DNA from: Cyclina sinensis
Lineage: Eukaryota; Mollusca; Bivalvia; Venerida; Veneridae
Length of the DNA: 64,000 nucleotides
Direction of reading: 5' to 3'
Assembly (NCBI GenBank): GCA_012932295.1
Contig: JAAONU010000001.1
Coordinates: 57,695,693 to 57,759,692 of the forward strand
Positions 35,364-48,800 of the stretch are shown piece by piece (the stretch's first letter is position 1; each line of letters begins with the position of its first letter). The notes beneath the pieces are model-generated. The model did no database searches, was not told the DNA's origin, and saw only the letters and a list, made by a program, of their open reading frames with translations. The position numbers and the translations under genes are program-made.

Positions 35364-36260
35364 CCGTATATACTCAGCCAAAAGTCGACTCAACCATTAG
35401 TCGAGAAGGGGTTTTTGAGGTTAAAATTGATGATTTTTACTTAGACCCTTTCATACGTCGAGTTGGATTTTTTAGATTTTATGCAATCGTACAAATTGCA
35501 TATTTACAGTAAAGGGAAGCAACTACGTCGATAGAGTGGTGTGCGGTAGTTTCATTATACTGAAGACGTACGGGCAGTATGTTTTAAGACATTTTGGAAG
35601 GGATAATTTGAAAGTGACACAGTTGTTTGCTGTCAATATTATTCGTTTAATTAATAATTTATTTAACTTGCAGGTCGTTCAAAACGCACAAAAAAACAAA
35701 CACAGAAATCGAATACCGAAGCACATGATTAATTTCAAACAGGAATTATCACACTGAAATTATACAAGTTATTATGAAAAAAATTAATGCCAGTAATTGT
35801 TCACACCTTTGATTTCTGAATAAAGCATAATGCTGTTATGTTTACATGGCAATAAGGACCTGTATGATATAAGATTATACAACCGGAAAAGTCCTGACAC
35901 TGGACAGACTTTATCAATAAACAAGGGAAGTCAGTCTACAACAACCACGACATGGTCGTTTGTTTATTACATGTCAATCAGATGTGTGAAAATATCTTTG
36001 TCATACTGCCAAGCAGACTAATAAAACAAAGGTAGTCCCTTTTATTAGTTCTTTATTGATTAGAGAAGCCTGCTGAATAATAATGATGTAATTACGCTAC
36101 GGGGTTACCTCCATTTAGTGTAAAAAATAAGACTGTCATACGGCAAGTATGTTTGATAATTTTTTTCATTTTCCTTACCTGACTCGCCCATACGTCGAGC
36201 AATGACTTTAAGGCCATTTTCTGGGGATTAAAAACTCGACTTATGGCCGAGTATATACGG
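35364..36260. mobile_element. TA-flanked inverted-repeat DNA element, 897 bp
   Basis: Left end CCGTATATACTCAGCCAAAA, right end (reverse complement) CCGTATATACTCGGCCATAA, both continuing into GTCGA. A TA dinucleotide flanks each end (35362-35363, 36261-36262). Internal GTCGA blocks recur near both ends. No transposase; ORFs inside (for example 35536-35757) are unrecognised. The TA flanks would fit a Tc1/mariner-type target. Confidence 0.75.
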
Positions 36261-36758
36261 TACTTTAAGTTACTATAACATAGATTATTTATGCTGTGGG
36301 CTAAATGTACGATATTATTTCCTTTTAGTGCCCACGGGTGTGTGCATTTTTTTTCCAAAGGGGGCACTAAGTAGAAACACTAAATATACTGGGTTACCAA
36401 TAATAAAAAATTATTTACCAGGACCTATAAATAGTAGCCTTGATTCTTATAGAACAAATAATTAATAGTAATTTATTTTATGAGACATTCTTTGCATAAA
36501 CTTGAAAAAATACCAGCGAAGTAGTTATTTTCTTTTTTGCTGAAAAACTGTTACAAGTGGACTGTCTGGTCTTGTATTGAGATTTTTATTGTGATAGGCA
36601 AGTGTAAGAAACAATTCCCTCACAAACTTTTTTTCTACTTTAAACTTAATTATCTTGAGAGACCTAAACTTAACAGTGTCAGCTTGTAGTACAATGTGAC
36701 TTTGATCTTAAATGCCAATATAACATCGTATCTCAGTTTAATATTTTTGTGTTTGCAG

Positions 36759-36858
36759 GAGTTACCCTATACAGATTCACATAGGGGTTTACAAACTACC
36801 TGGGGTCTTGGAAATCAACTGTTTGTCTTTGCAGGCAAAAATCCATTAGTGACAGGAG
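36759..36858 (+). CDS. NUP85: NUP85 first recognised exon (Seh1-binding blade)
   Basis: Encodes [20 protein letters not shown] then [13 protein letters not shown], ending in phase 1. The W-G-x-G and following hydrophobic strand align with human FDWGPGEMLV. The acceptor is TTTGCAG. Entry phase is 0, so the missing exon 1 must end on a complete codon. No ATG precedes it in frame without a stop. Confidence 0.85.
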
Positions 36859-39800
36859 GTGAATGACTAATTTTATGTTTATTTCTTTTTTCTTCTCAGC
36901 TGAAATGTTTAAGTTTTGAATATAGACTATAATGATTTATTTTAAAGGAACACATAGCACATAGGATACATTTTGAAAAATCTGTTTTTCTTTACACTAT
37001 TTTCTGTTACTTTACATTTTATGTCTGTCTTGTTGCCTACTCTTTTTGGTACAGTGGTTGTTGTACAGTTCAAGAATGATCTGTTGTGATTACTAGATAA
37101 TAGTCAAAATATATGCCTATGTTTCCAGAGCAGCATTATAGGGGTGGTGGAGATGCTCAGATACATGATGTTAGATGGGAGACTGACATGCATGGTCCTA
37201 TCACAAGAAAACTGGTCAATGAAACACACAGTAAGGAAATAACAATAATATTTTAGACTTCTTTATTCATACCTGTTGTTAAATATGTTACTTATAGCAG
37301 ACAGAAGTCAGCTTTTAATTAGCCAGTATGGAGTTAATTAGAAATTTCAAGCTGTTCTGTACAAAATGATTATACACCTGTTAATTAAGGGTTTTTTTTT
37401 CAGTTTTATAAATTAAAATGTTTGTTGGTACTACTGCTGTTTTGGAACTTTCCTTTATTTTACTAAAGATAGCAACACTTGAAATTTGATATCATGAATA
37501 AAAATTATTAAAAAGAGTCAACTTGAAAGTGAAAGCAGTAAGTTGCTTTAATACATGCGTATGGAATATTTCAGATGTTTTTATGGCATTACAAGAACAG
37601 ACTCAAGAAGCTTCAGGATCAGGACTTAAACCCCTGTATGTATACATGTTGTATTTCATGTTGTACTAGCAACTCACAGTCTAGCTGTTCCGCCATTTTT
37701 CTGCTGCACAGTGGTTTGATTTGGTTTTGTTTGCATGGGCCCTAATGGGGTGTAAATGCATTTGAGAAGCAGTGGTTCAGGGGTTGAAGTACCAAACATT
37801 GATCTGGAGATTTTCAGGAAGCAGTCTTCTAGCAGCCTTTAATACATGTTGTTAGAACTTGTTTCCCAGTCAATGTAACATACGTCTATAGAGGTTAAAA
37901 AAGAACCCTCTTGTCAGAGATTATAGTGACAAGTAGTCAGTGACCATAACCATTTAAGCAAAAGGATACTTTGCTTTAGATCTTTAAATTACATGAAAGT
38001 ATAAGTTTTCAAGGCAGTTTTGTTTTCAAAAATTTCAGTAGCAGTATACAAAAATTACTGGCCATGAAAACAAGTGTTTTGAGTTGTGGTACTTTACTTC
38101 CCGATCAAAATTAATTAGCACACAATTTCGAGTAACAAACTGAATATGGCTTTGGAAGATTGAGGTTAAAGGAAAGTTTTAAAATGAATACTTGTATTTT
38201 TTTCTTTTAAACTTTAATTTTAGGCTGGTAAAAGCCAGTAAACAATATAGAAGTGTGCTAAAAGCCTGCAGTTTGGATGTATACAATGAATCAAGTAAGT
38301 TGCATGTTGATGTCTTTCATTATAGCATATGAAATGCCATAATTTGAGTGGCAAAACTGATGGTATCTATTTAGTGCTTTAGCACTGTCATAGTATCATT
38401 TTTTGTAGAATTTTAAATAAAAGTGTTCATCTTATTTGTATACACTGTGAACATTTTGAAACAAAGTTGACGAATCAGCAGTGGACCTGAACTTTTTAGT
38501 AAAATACTATTTTTACATAGTATCACATCTCTATCCTTGCAAAAGATAATAAAGGAAGACTATTTTGGTAGTACATCATAATATCCCTTAGTCATGAGTG
38601 AGTTGATATTGTTTCGACTGTGGATCGAATCTGACTGTGTTTTGTAGAGGAGGTGGAAGATGAGCTGATACAGGCAGAGTACGAAGAACAGATGAAGATA
38701 TTTAACATGACAGAACTAATCTGGAGCCTCTGTGAGATACTCTGGATTGATGTAGCCCCAGGTGAGCTGGACAGAAATGTGACCCAATAATTATTGTCTT
38801 GAGTTGTATTGATTTGAAGCAAAACAAAGTAAAACTGTGTGTATCAGATTTTAATTTTAGAGTCTTAGATGTGCATGATTTTGAGCAAAAATAGGACTTT
38901 ACGTTGTATGATATAATTTATTTTGTATTACTTAGCTTTAATATTAAGACTGTGGAGTGGATTTCATCTTATGTTTAGGTCTGTATCTCCTTTTTCATAT
39001 AATAGAACTTACACTCTTATTTAAGGAAAACATTTAAACTTTCTGTTTACAGGAGGCATAGTGATATCCCAGCTGTTGGAATGGTTACGCTGGCATTTTA
39101 CAGAGGGTGAGAACTTGTATGCTGAGATACAGCGGGAAGAGTTCCAAGATGAACATAAGGAATATTGGGACTGTGTATGTTTGTTTTACCTGTTCAGGTC
39201 CCCAAATTTCTGTACTTTTATGCTTTATAAAACTGCAGGTTGTTGATTTTTCTTAATTCACTGTTCATCTTCCTTTAAGTTAATATCAGCCATCAAAGTA
39301 AAGAACACAGTATTGTTGATCCGTTGTACGAAAGATTTAAGACTGTTGCTTCTCTGAAACGGTAATCTGTATTACAGTGGTCTCATTGCAACCAACTCTG
39401 TATAAAGGAGATACAGTAAATACCTGCTGATATGATCAGTCCATTTGTGCTCTTACTAGTGAAACAGTCTGATAGTGTATCTCATTTGTTCTAAATTTTG
39501 GTCTTTGGTTCTTCCAGTTTGCTTATTTTTGTATGATTTTGAAATGATCAAAGTGATCTTATTTGTAGGTATTTACGGTAGGTTACATACAAACTAGTGT
39601 GGTTATTAACTGTTTGTTGCTTAGAGTTGACTATTAAAGGAATAATTCCTTTCTTCCTTCCTGCCTCCTACATATTTGTAATAAATTTCATCATTCTTTG
39701 CTGTTGTTACATGTTACATTGAGTGTGCTATTAAAGGTTGTTGTGATAAATTGAATTGCTTCTTACGAAAAGAAAGTGTTGTCATTGTCACAGTGCTGAG

Positions 39801-42800
39801 ATAGTGACTTTAAAGAGGTTGTGTATTTGTAATGTGGGGCTTCTTTGTTGTCTTACATAAAAGTAAAAATAATTTTAACTATATATATGATGTACAGGTA
39901 TATCGTTTGGTTCTACAAGGACAGATAGACAAAGTGCGGAACCTTCTTTCCAAACATAAAGCCTGTGAAAAGAGAGCTTTCTTGAGCCTTGATGAAGTGC
40001 TAAGGAAAATGCCATTGTTTAGTGTAAGTATTTGCATTATAATTTACCTGGTCAAGTGAGTAAGTAACAAAAGGCAGGGAAGGCATTGCAAACCACTGCG
40101 TTCAACTCATTGGTACAAGAGCTGGTCTAAATCCAGAAAAAAGTCATTGAGCTAGATAAATTTATGTTGCAAGTTCATGTTTCCCAATTGATGTAAAATG
40201 AATAACTTTAAACTTATCTTAGATGAATGATAGCATTACCTTGAAATTTCACACAAGAGGTCTATGACAACCTTGAGCAAGGTCAACAAACAGACATAAT
40301 GGTAATGGATTTTAATAAAAGTTGATCACAACTAATTCATATTTAAACTTAACGAGTAGGTGTCCACCCTCTGGTATCAAAGTGTATCAATTCATTGTTG
40401 AAGGGCCAAACCAAAGAGTAGTTGTGGATGGCTGCACTCTGCCTCTCCTTGTAAATGTTCCCCAGGGATGTGTATGTAAGGGCCCTGCCATTCCCATGAG
40501 TAAATATAATTGACCTACCAGAATCTATTAAAGCAAGACTGTTTACAGATGATACCATAGTATACCTTACAATCAAATTCTTGTCTGATGCCCAAATACT
40601 ACCAGATGACTTGCAAGCCCTTGGAACAGTGGGAACAAAATTGGTCAATGGAATTCAATCCAGACAAGTGTGAGGTGTTTAAAATTACTCGCAAACAAAT
40701 TTCTGTCATGTTCTCATACACCCTGCATCGCATGGAGCTTAAATCCACTGATAGGCTAAATATTCACCGGTAGGTGCTATAATCAGTATGGATTTAAACA
40801 GGTCTGAACGTAGTAATACTATCTCCTGTAATACTATCGCCAATAATTCTCATAAATTAGTCAAAAGTAACATTCAGTTAACAAATAAAAGGTCAAAGAG
40901 AAAGCTCATAACACCTGTATCTGTCTGCAGCTGGAGTATAGCTCAACTGTCCGGCACCCCTGGCAAAAATCCCTTTCATACAAAGTCCAAAAAGTGCAAA
41001 GATCAACAGCATGGTTTATCTTTTAAGCCTGTAATTATATAAGCAGTGTAACCCAGATGATCAACACTCTCAACTGGCAAACTCTAAAACAATGATGCAT
41101 ACAATTTTCTGTCTTCTATAAAATTTGAAATGATCCTTATGTGTGGTCCAAAGCTGTATGTGTATTTCATTCCAACCAGAAACCAGAACTACTTACGGTA
41201 ATCCCATAGTTCCACACCTAGTACTAATGAACTGCTTCCTCCCCAGGGTAATCAGCCCGCCCACTTAGCTCAGTGGGTAGAGCACTGGATTAGTAATCCA
41301 TCGGTCATTGGTTCGACCCCTATACGTTGAAATAGGCATTAGACCCCAAAACAAACAAACAGGGTAATCAGACTCTGGAATGGCCTTCCCTACTCAGTAC
41401 AGACCTGCCCCAGCCTCAACATATTTTCTGAGTGAATGACAACTGTAACTGCAAAATAACTTCATTCATTTTGTTTTTAACCTAACACATGTAAAAAAGA
41501 TTTACTATTCACACAGTAATGAGATTTTTTTTTTTTATACTCTGCACCAACAAGCACCTTCTAGTCATAATCAAACATTACATTTGTTGGAAGTATCAAG
41601 TAGATGTAGATGTTTTTTAATGCCCATCTGTTAGGGTCATGTTTGAGACTGGATTTTAATGTGACACAATTGGTGGTGTCTTGATGTGAAAAGAATCTAA
41701 AATGACTTTTCCAGGAAGGATGGGATTCATATTAGTGATATAACTTGAATGTTGTTGAAAGATGTTAAAAACAACTGAAAAAAGAAAAAAAACTAATATC
41801 TGTTGATTGCCGCAGGCTATCAGAATGTTCACATTGCTTTTAAGAAAGCTAAAAAATCATGAAAATACAAAAAATATTTTAATTCATTACTTTTGTTTAC
41901 ATTTTTATTTGTTGGATTGTAATTTATTTCAGCAATTGTTCAGGGGTAACTCAATATCTGAATTTGATATGAAATGGCGACACTGGAGAGATGACTGTGA
42001 GGCAAGGCTTGATGCTGGAGAATTTGCTGACGTTGATAATCTGGTCATCATTGCTAGGGTAATTAATACTAGCAAATTGGATTTTTTAAAATCTGGTTTT
42101 GGAAGTATATCAGCATAATGATAAATTCCTGTTTTTATCTAAATGAAACAACTGCTTACATGTACCTATGTGACAGAAGTGCTACCTGTTGTGGCTCAAA
42201 TCATAAAAAAAAAAAACAAAGGAAGAAAATCATGACTGTGTTATATGAGAACTTTATTGAAATATAAAATGACAGTAATATGATTATAAAAAAATGAAAG
42301 CAAAAGAGGTGGTAAATGGAGTGAAAAAATAGGTGTAAAGAATGGTAATTTAGTGGTTATATCATTATGATTCAGTTTTGACTTTTAATGTTTTTTTATT
42401 GTTCATTGTGCAAATAGAAATTCCTTGTAAAAATGCTTAGAATATTATCTGTTCTGCAACTCCCAGTTTGACCTGTTTTTGTTTTTCTTTAATCCAGATT
42501 CTTTGTGGAGATGATTCAGTATTCTCACAGTTGAAAGACCTGTGTGAAACCTGGTATCATATGCTTGTATCAAAAATGTTGTACCAGAGGACCTACTGTA
42601 AAATCAATAGATCTTCATTACTATGTGCAGGTAGGTGATGTTTTTCAACTTTAGAACAAGGATATATGTATGTATATAAGTGGTTGAATGTCTGTTTAAT
42701 AAACAAAAGGCAGTTTTCATGTCCATTTTCCCTGTGCTACTTGTAGAATCACCCAGGATTCATTATTACAGATGTTTCAAGTAATCTGAGATAGATATGT

Positions 42801-45800
42801 TGGGTCCTTGTTCAAAGAAGTATGATTAAGCATATATTCGCTGTAAGTAGCCTTTTTCTTTGAAATAATGCTACATATTTAAAGATAGCCTACATGTAGT
42901 TGTCAGTATTGATTTTCTGTACCATACATTGTTTTTGTTACTTCTGAATTAGACTTAGAACTTACTGAAGTTATTATATGATTCATAAGATTAAGCTGTA
43001 GGTAATTTAGAAATGAAAAGAAAACATTACAAAAAGGTGAAAAAATACCTGTTTTTACTGTTTAAGACACACTAAAGAGGGTAGGTGATGAAAAGACAAG
43101 TTCTTGTCTTGCTGAAAGCAATTCTTTTTAAAGTTCACAAACAGTTAATTCAGTCTGTACTGATATATTTCAGTCATGTATGGATGAATTTCGTAGTGAT
43201 GGCAGAGTTAATGAGACAGACAGCATACTGTTGTCAGCCCTAGAGTTTGATATACACCAAGTCATTAAAGACTGCAGGTAATTAAATATATAAAAAAACT
43301 ACATGAATATATATATCTATACGTACACTTTACCCATACTCACTGTGTGATAGATTATGTTGTTTCTGTGTTTGTCAGAAAGCAGAAATTTTATTTTATA
43401 AATGCCTGTATTTTCCATCCATCTCTTCCTCTCCTTCCATGCTTGTTGGAGTTCATATAAATTTTGTGCATTTTGGAACTTTAAGATGAAAAATTTGAAG
43501 ACAATTCTCAGCTGAACTTGCTGATAATATTTCAGTTTTCCTAAGTATTACATTATCTGTCTTTGAGACTTTTTCAATAAATCAATTGTTGTTGGTCTTC
43601 ATGCAAGAAATTTTGTCCAAAGGTTAAAATTGTAGCCTGTAGACAAATTGTTTTGTTTAAATTTTAGTGCAGTGTTAAGTGGCTGGTGGTTTGTAGCACA
43701 TCTCACAGACATCCTGCACCATTGTGGTCAACTTGAATCCCACAGGCTTGAGTAAGTTATTCTGAGAAAATAATTACTCTTGTTACATTTGTTTGCATTT
43801 TTGGAATGATTTAGTTTGAAGTAGTTTTATTTTTTTTATCCAAATTTGAGATGCAGCTTCTAACAAAACCAAAATTATATCTAAGAAGGTGCTGACTGTT
43901 TGTCTTGATGGTGTCCATTTAATGGCTGGGTGGAGTAAAGTTTCAAAAGCCACTGAGATGGTTTGCCATAGTATACAGCTTGTTGAGGAGCAGTGGTAGG
44001 GTGTTTAGTGTGCCAGACTCTTGATTCATAATACCACTAGTGGTGAAAGTCTACAGTGACTCTGTATTCCATACTTTCCACACATGTTTAAACCTGGAAA
44101 GCATCCATCAAGAGGGATTTATACCAGTTACAAGAACTTGCTTCCCAGTTGATGTTTGAACTGAAGTAATAGAGTACTAGTACAGCAATGATACTTACCT
44201 GCTAGCAAGAAGTTGATGCATACAGTAATATAAACCATGTGAAATATTATGTTGATCTGTTAATAATTCTGTGGTGTATTTTCTTATATCAGGTTTGGCT
44301 CTAACTTGAGAGAATATCTCCTTTTACAATACGCTGTAAGTCTTATATCACATAGAAGCCTGTGGCAGGTTGGCATAGATTACTTGGATTACTGTCCTGA
44401 ATTTGGAAGGTATGTTACGATACAAGCCAGTACTCTGCTGGGTTTTTTTTGGCATTTAAGAATCAAAAGCTTAGATTTTTTGAGTCAGCTGTTTAAAGAT
44501 TTTTTCAACAACATTTAGGGAAAATATATTAACTCTATAATTATTTTTTATGTGAGATTCGAAGTTAGGAAGATGTTGGACTGTTGTTTTGTCTTTGTAG
44601 TAGGTCTAAAAACATTATAAGAAAATTTATATTTTGTATGCTGCCCTTTTACTTGGCAATTTTATACGATGTGACACAAAATGCTTCTTTTTTTACAGAC
44701 AATATCTTGAACACTTTATTGAGAAAATACCCATAGATACAGAGAAGAAAGCAAATAAGCTATTGTACATATGTGAGAAAAGAAATATGCCTGAACAAGG
44801 TAAACTGAAAAAATGGTTTTGCATTATTTTCCTTATTTTAATCATTTCATCAGAATTATTCTGAATGTAAAAAAAGACACTTTATGATTGAGGCCATTCT
44901 AGTAGAACATATATCCCAGCCAAGAAAAGGCAGAATAAAGAATTCCTCTCAGGTGAGGTTTTTTTTATTGGTCTTTTCTAATTAAATTAACTCCTTTAAG
45001 GGGTTGGTCCCTTTTGAAAGTGCTATACTGGGTTGGATTATATGTTTTACTGGAATGGTCCTTAATCAGCTGATAATCTTTTGATTCAAAGTCATATCCT
45101 TCCCTATTTCTAGTCTGCTCCATATCTCTGAAAAACAGTGATGGATTTTGAAATTGATTGGTAGAAATATTCAGTATAGTCACATGAAGGGCAGAATATA
45201 TGCTTTGGTTGACTGTGTGCAATGTCAAGGTCACATGAATAGCTGAAATTACATGTGATGTCAGAACTGCAGGTAGCATGCATTGAGAGTAGATCACACA
45301 TGTGTTTACGATATAATGTACAACTGATGTCAGATAAGTTTGAAGTGTAAATAAACAAGATTTTGTCTCACAACACTTGCAAGGGGTACATTTTACAATG
45401 ATTATATGTACCAAAGTTTGTATTTATTTATATTTCAGTGAAGAGTATATGCAAAGTGATGGGTATGAGGTGTATAAAGAACAAACGACTAGGAGCAGCG
45501 TTGTCATGGTTCCTGAGGTCAAAGGTAAAACAATAATTAAGTGTTTCAAGAAAATACCAATGTGTAATTGGAAACTTGATATTATCTGAAAATATTAAAA
45601 CTAACTTAAGAATAAAATTGTGGATTCAAAGACTATAAACTATAATTATGTTATGATAGTAGAGAGATAAAAAAATTGTTTGAAGACAATTTATTTTTAT
45701 TTAGACTTTTTTTCTGATTTTTGTTTCTTTGAGACAGCTCTTGCATATGTTTGACAGATTTAAAGTAAGGATTGAACAGAAAAGTCTGCTTAAAGCAATG

Positions 45801-48800
45801 TTGACTATTAATATTATCAAAATTATTACTTATTTCAGGATGTGGCCTTTGCAACCCTTATAGCAGAAAAGTGAGTAATTTGATAACCATTAATCATTTA
45901 TATTCACTAAGTGTGATAAGTTCAACCCATAGATTTTTTTGCTGTTAAAGAAACAACAAAGTTCTTGTTGTTTGTTGTGGTAATTTGATAATTGTATAAA
46001 TGTATATAGCTCTTTAGAGCAAATATAGTAATATATAATAGTAACCCCCTCCTTTCCAGATTAATATTTCTTCTGCTTGACTTTTTCATTCAGCTCATTT
46101 AAGCCTCTTCTCAGTTGATTAGTGGTTTTTGGCGAGATTGCGATTCGATACTCAGTTAGACCTGTCCAAGTTTGACCTAAGTTGTTGGAAGAGATGTTGA
46201 ACCCCTGTTCATACATTCACTGCATCCTCTTTTAAGCATTGTAAAGTATATACCTTTGAACAGACAGAGGAACAGGTCCCCTTCACCCTGTCCCACTTTA
46301 AAAGAGGTGTTACTTTTGTCAAATTTCTAGATATTTATGTACATGGTCTCAATTTTAGATTTCTCTCAGAGTATAATGAGCAGGGATTTTTCTCCAATCT
46401 TGATCTCATAGACAACCTGGGGCCGAGTATGCTGATAAGCAGTAGGCTGACATTTCTGGGCAAGTATAGAGAGTATCACCGACTGTATGAAGAGAAGGAG
46501 CTCTATGCTGCTGGGTCATTATTGCTATCTCTTCTCACGTCAAGACTGGCACCAAGAGAGTAAGTGTTTGCTGAAAAACAATTTAAATTGGGTATTTCAC
46601 CCTTTTCCTTACAGGTTGTTTTCAGTCACGTATTTTAAGAATATTATAAAAAAAGTTAAAATAGAAAGTTAAGGTCAGTTCCAGTAATAAGTGTATTGGG
46701 GGAGGAGACTGCACTTAGAATTTTTAATAGTGGGTCATGGGGTGAACTGGAAATTAAAAATTATGCAGGTGGGGGTCCTTAAAAAATCGTAATTATGAGT
46801 CTTTGTCAAATACAAAAATTATTGAGGTGGGGGGGAATCCATAGACCCATATTAATTTAATAAAAAAAACAAAACAATATTGGTCTTGAATTAGTTTTGC
46901 CCACTGGGCGTTAAAGACTCATGTAGAGATTAGTCATTACCAACATTCATTAGTTGCCTCCCTTGTGTTTGCAAGACTATGGTGGACGAAAAATTGTAGA
47001 AAAAGTGGTTGATAGACAACGTCATGAAATGCCTGCATGCCATTGGTTTTGGGTATCTTGAGGCAAAATTTATAGGTAATACATTTTTCCTACTGCTATA
47101 TTTCAGACAAAATAATCAAGATACGTGGTACTATGGAAGTCCACTGCTTCGTAATTGTACCTGTGTTAAAATCCTGTTTGGACCTGTCAGTTTTCGGACA
47201 TAAACTCAGCATGCAAAAACCACAGTAATTCAATGCTGGAAAGATAAAGCAGCCTTCTTTATTTTAAAAATTAATATGCCCAGTGGGGTTTTTTTTACAC
47301 ACAAAAAAAATAAAGAAATGTTATGTGGATGTGTTGTAAAATTTCTAATTGTGGGTGATGAGGTTTCAAGAAAATGAATAAAGCTGGGTGGTGGGCCTGA
47401 TAATTTATTCATATTTATAGGTGGTGGGGGTCTTCAAAAATAGTGCCGTTCCATCCTTCCATCCATTTATTACTGGAATTGCCCTAAGGTAATTCTTCCA
47501 TGCTGCATTAGCTGAAGTCAGTTATGACACAGTCATTAGTTTCAATTCTAGTACAGGTTGAAACTTCAATAAGTGTTAGTCAGAGTTTAGATAATGTAAT
47601 TTTCCAAGAATAAGTTCTACAATCCATGTTAGTTCACAGTTTTCAACAAAAGAAGTCTAAAAGAAACCACCTCTTCTTACAACCTAAATATTTGCGAAAC
47701 ACAGAGGTTTTGCACATGTATTTGAAGGAAAACTGTAAACTGAGCAAATCCAAATGCAAAAAGAAAATAATCAGGTTAATCTTTGTAATTGTTTTTTTTT
47801 CTGTCAACTTTTCTTGAAGAACACAAAGAAGAACAAATAATATTCTGCTTCTTGATCATCTTTCCTGGGCAAAAAAAACATGTCCTGCTTACATGTTCTG
47901 TTTTCATTCCTAGATTCTGGATAACACTTCTAAAAGATGCCATTACTTTGTTGGAGGCAAAAGAAGTAAGTCTGTCACTTCGAACTACTTGATACGGCTT
48001 TGGTATTCAATATGTGCAAACAGCTTAGGATAATATTTTGTGGAAAGAAAAAGCAAACAGGGTTATGACTTTTTTTTTCAAGGCCTCTGAAATCTGACAG
48101 CCATAATGTTAACAGTTTTCTAGAGAAGAGATTTTGTCACAGATTGAATTCATTAGCTTAACATTATAGAACTTTTTGACTTGATTTTTTTTCTGTTGAA
48201 GATATATATTCATTAGCACATTTCACTCCTTTAAATTTTATGTGTTTATCAAACCACAACTTTTCTCTGGATAATGCAAGTACTGTTACATTATCCTGTA
48301 ATATTTCATGATACACATAAACGCATGCAGTTTGACTTCCAAGACATAAACTCTTTTTTTTTTTTTTTTAAATTTAATTATTTGTATGTACAAAGTCGTA
48401 CAATCATGTAGTATGACTGTATTAGAAATCATAACATATTTTTTTTGTCATCATCATTCTCTTTGGTTAATTAACAGCTTTGTATGTGATTTACATACTG
48501 GTCTGATACATTTTCTCATATATTTAAAGTGTATATATGGAAGTAAAGAAACATTTGAGTTGATGCACTGTCTAGAGGAGCTGACCAAAGACAGACAGTA
48601 TCTCAGTCCGGATACAGATATAGATGTAAGTACATGTGGAGGCCATAAAAATGCATGCTTCAAAATCTCTGGAGAATTTTCAGAACAGTTAATTGTTAAT
48701 TCTTACTGCATTATTAGATGAGAAGATGGATTATTTAAAAGATATTGGTTTTCCTGTTATGATTCAAGCTTCTACAGTTTAATGATTGTTAAAGGCTCAG

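Noticed and set aside
41263..41330. Possible tRNA-Thr(AGT) gene
   Set aside because: The acceptor stem does not pair, and the unit has an AAAC tail and target-site duplication, which mark a retroposed copy.
43154..43174. Alternative acceptor for NUP85 exon 11 that would absorb the extra base
   Set aside because: It would keep an open frame, but the peptide ([14 protein letters not shown]) loses the conserved PTVKxIDLHYY. The frameshift explanation fits conservation far better.
44965..45414. 149-codon minus-strand ORF
   Set aside because: Lies in NUP85 intron 14 on the opposite strand, no recognisable domain; likely chance.
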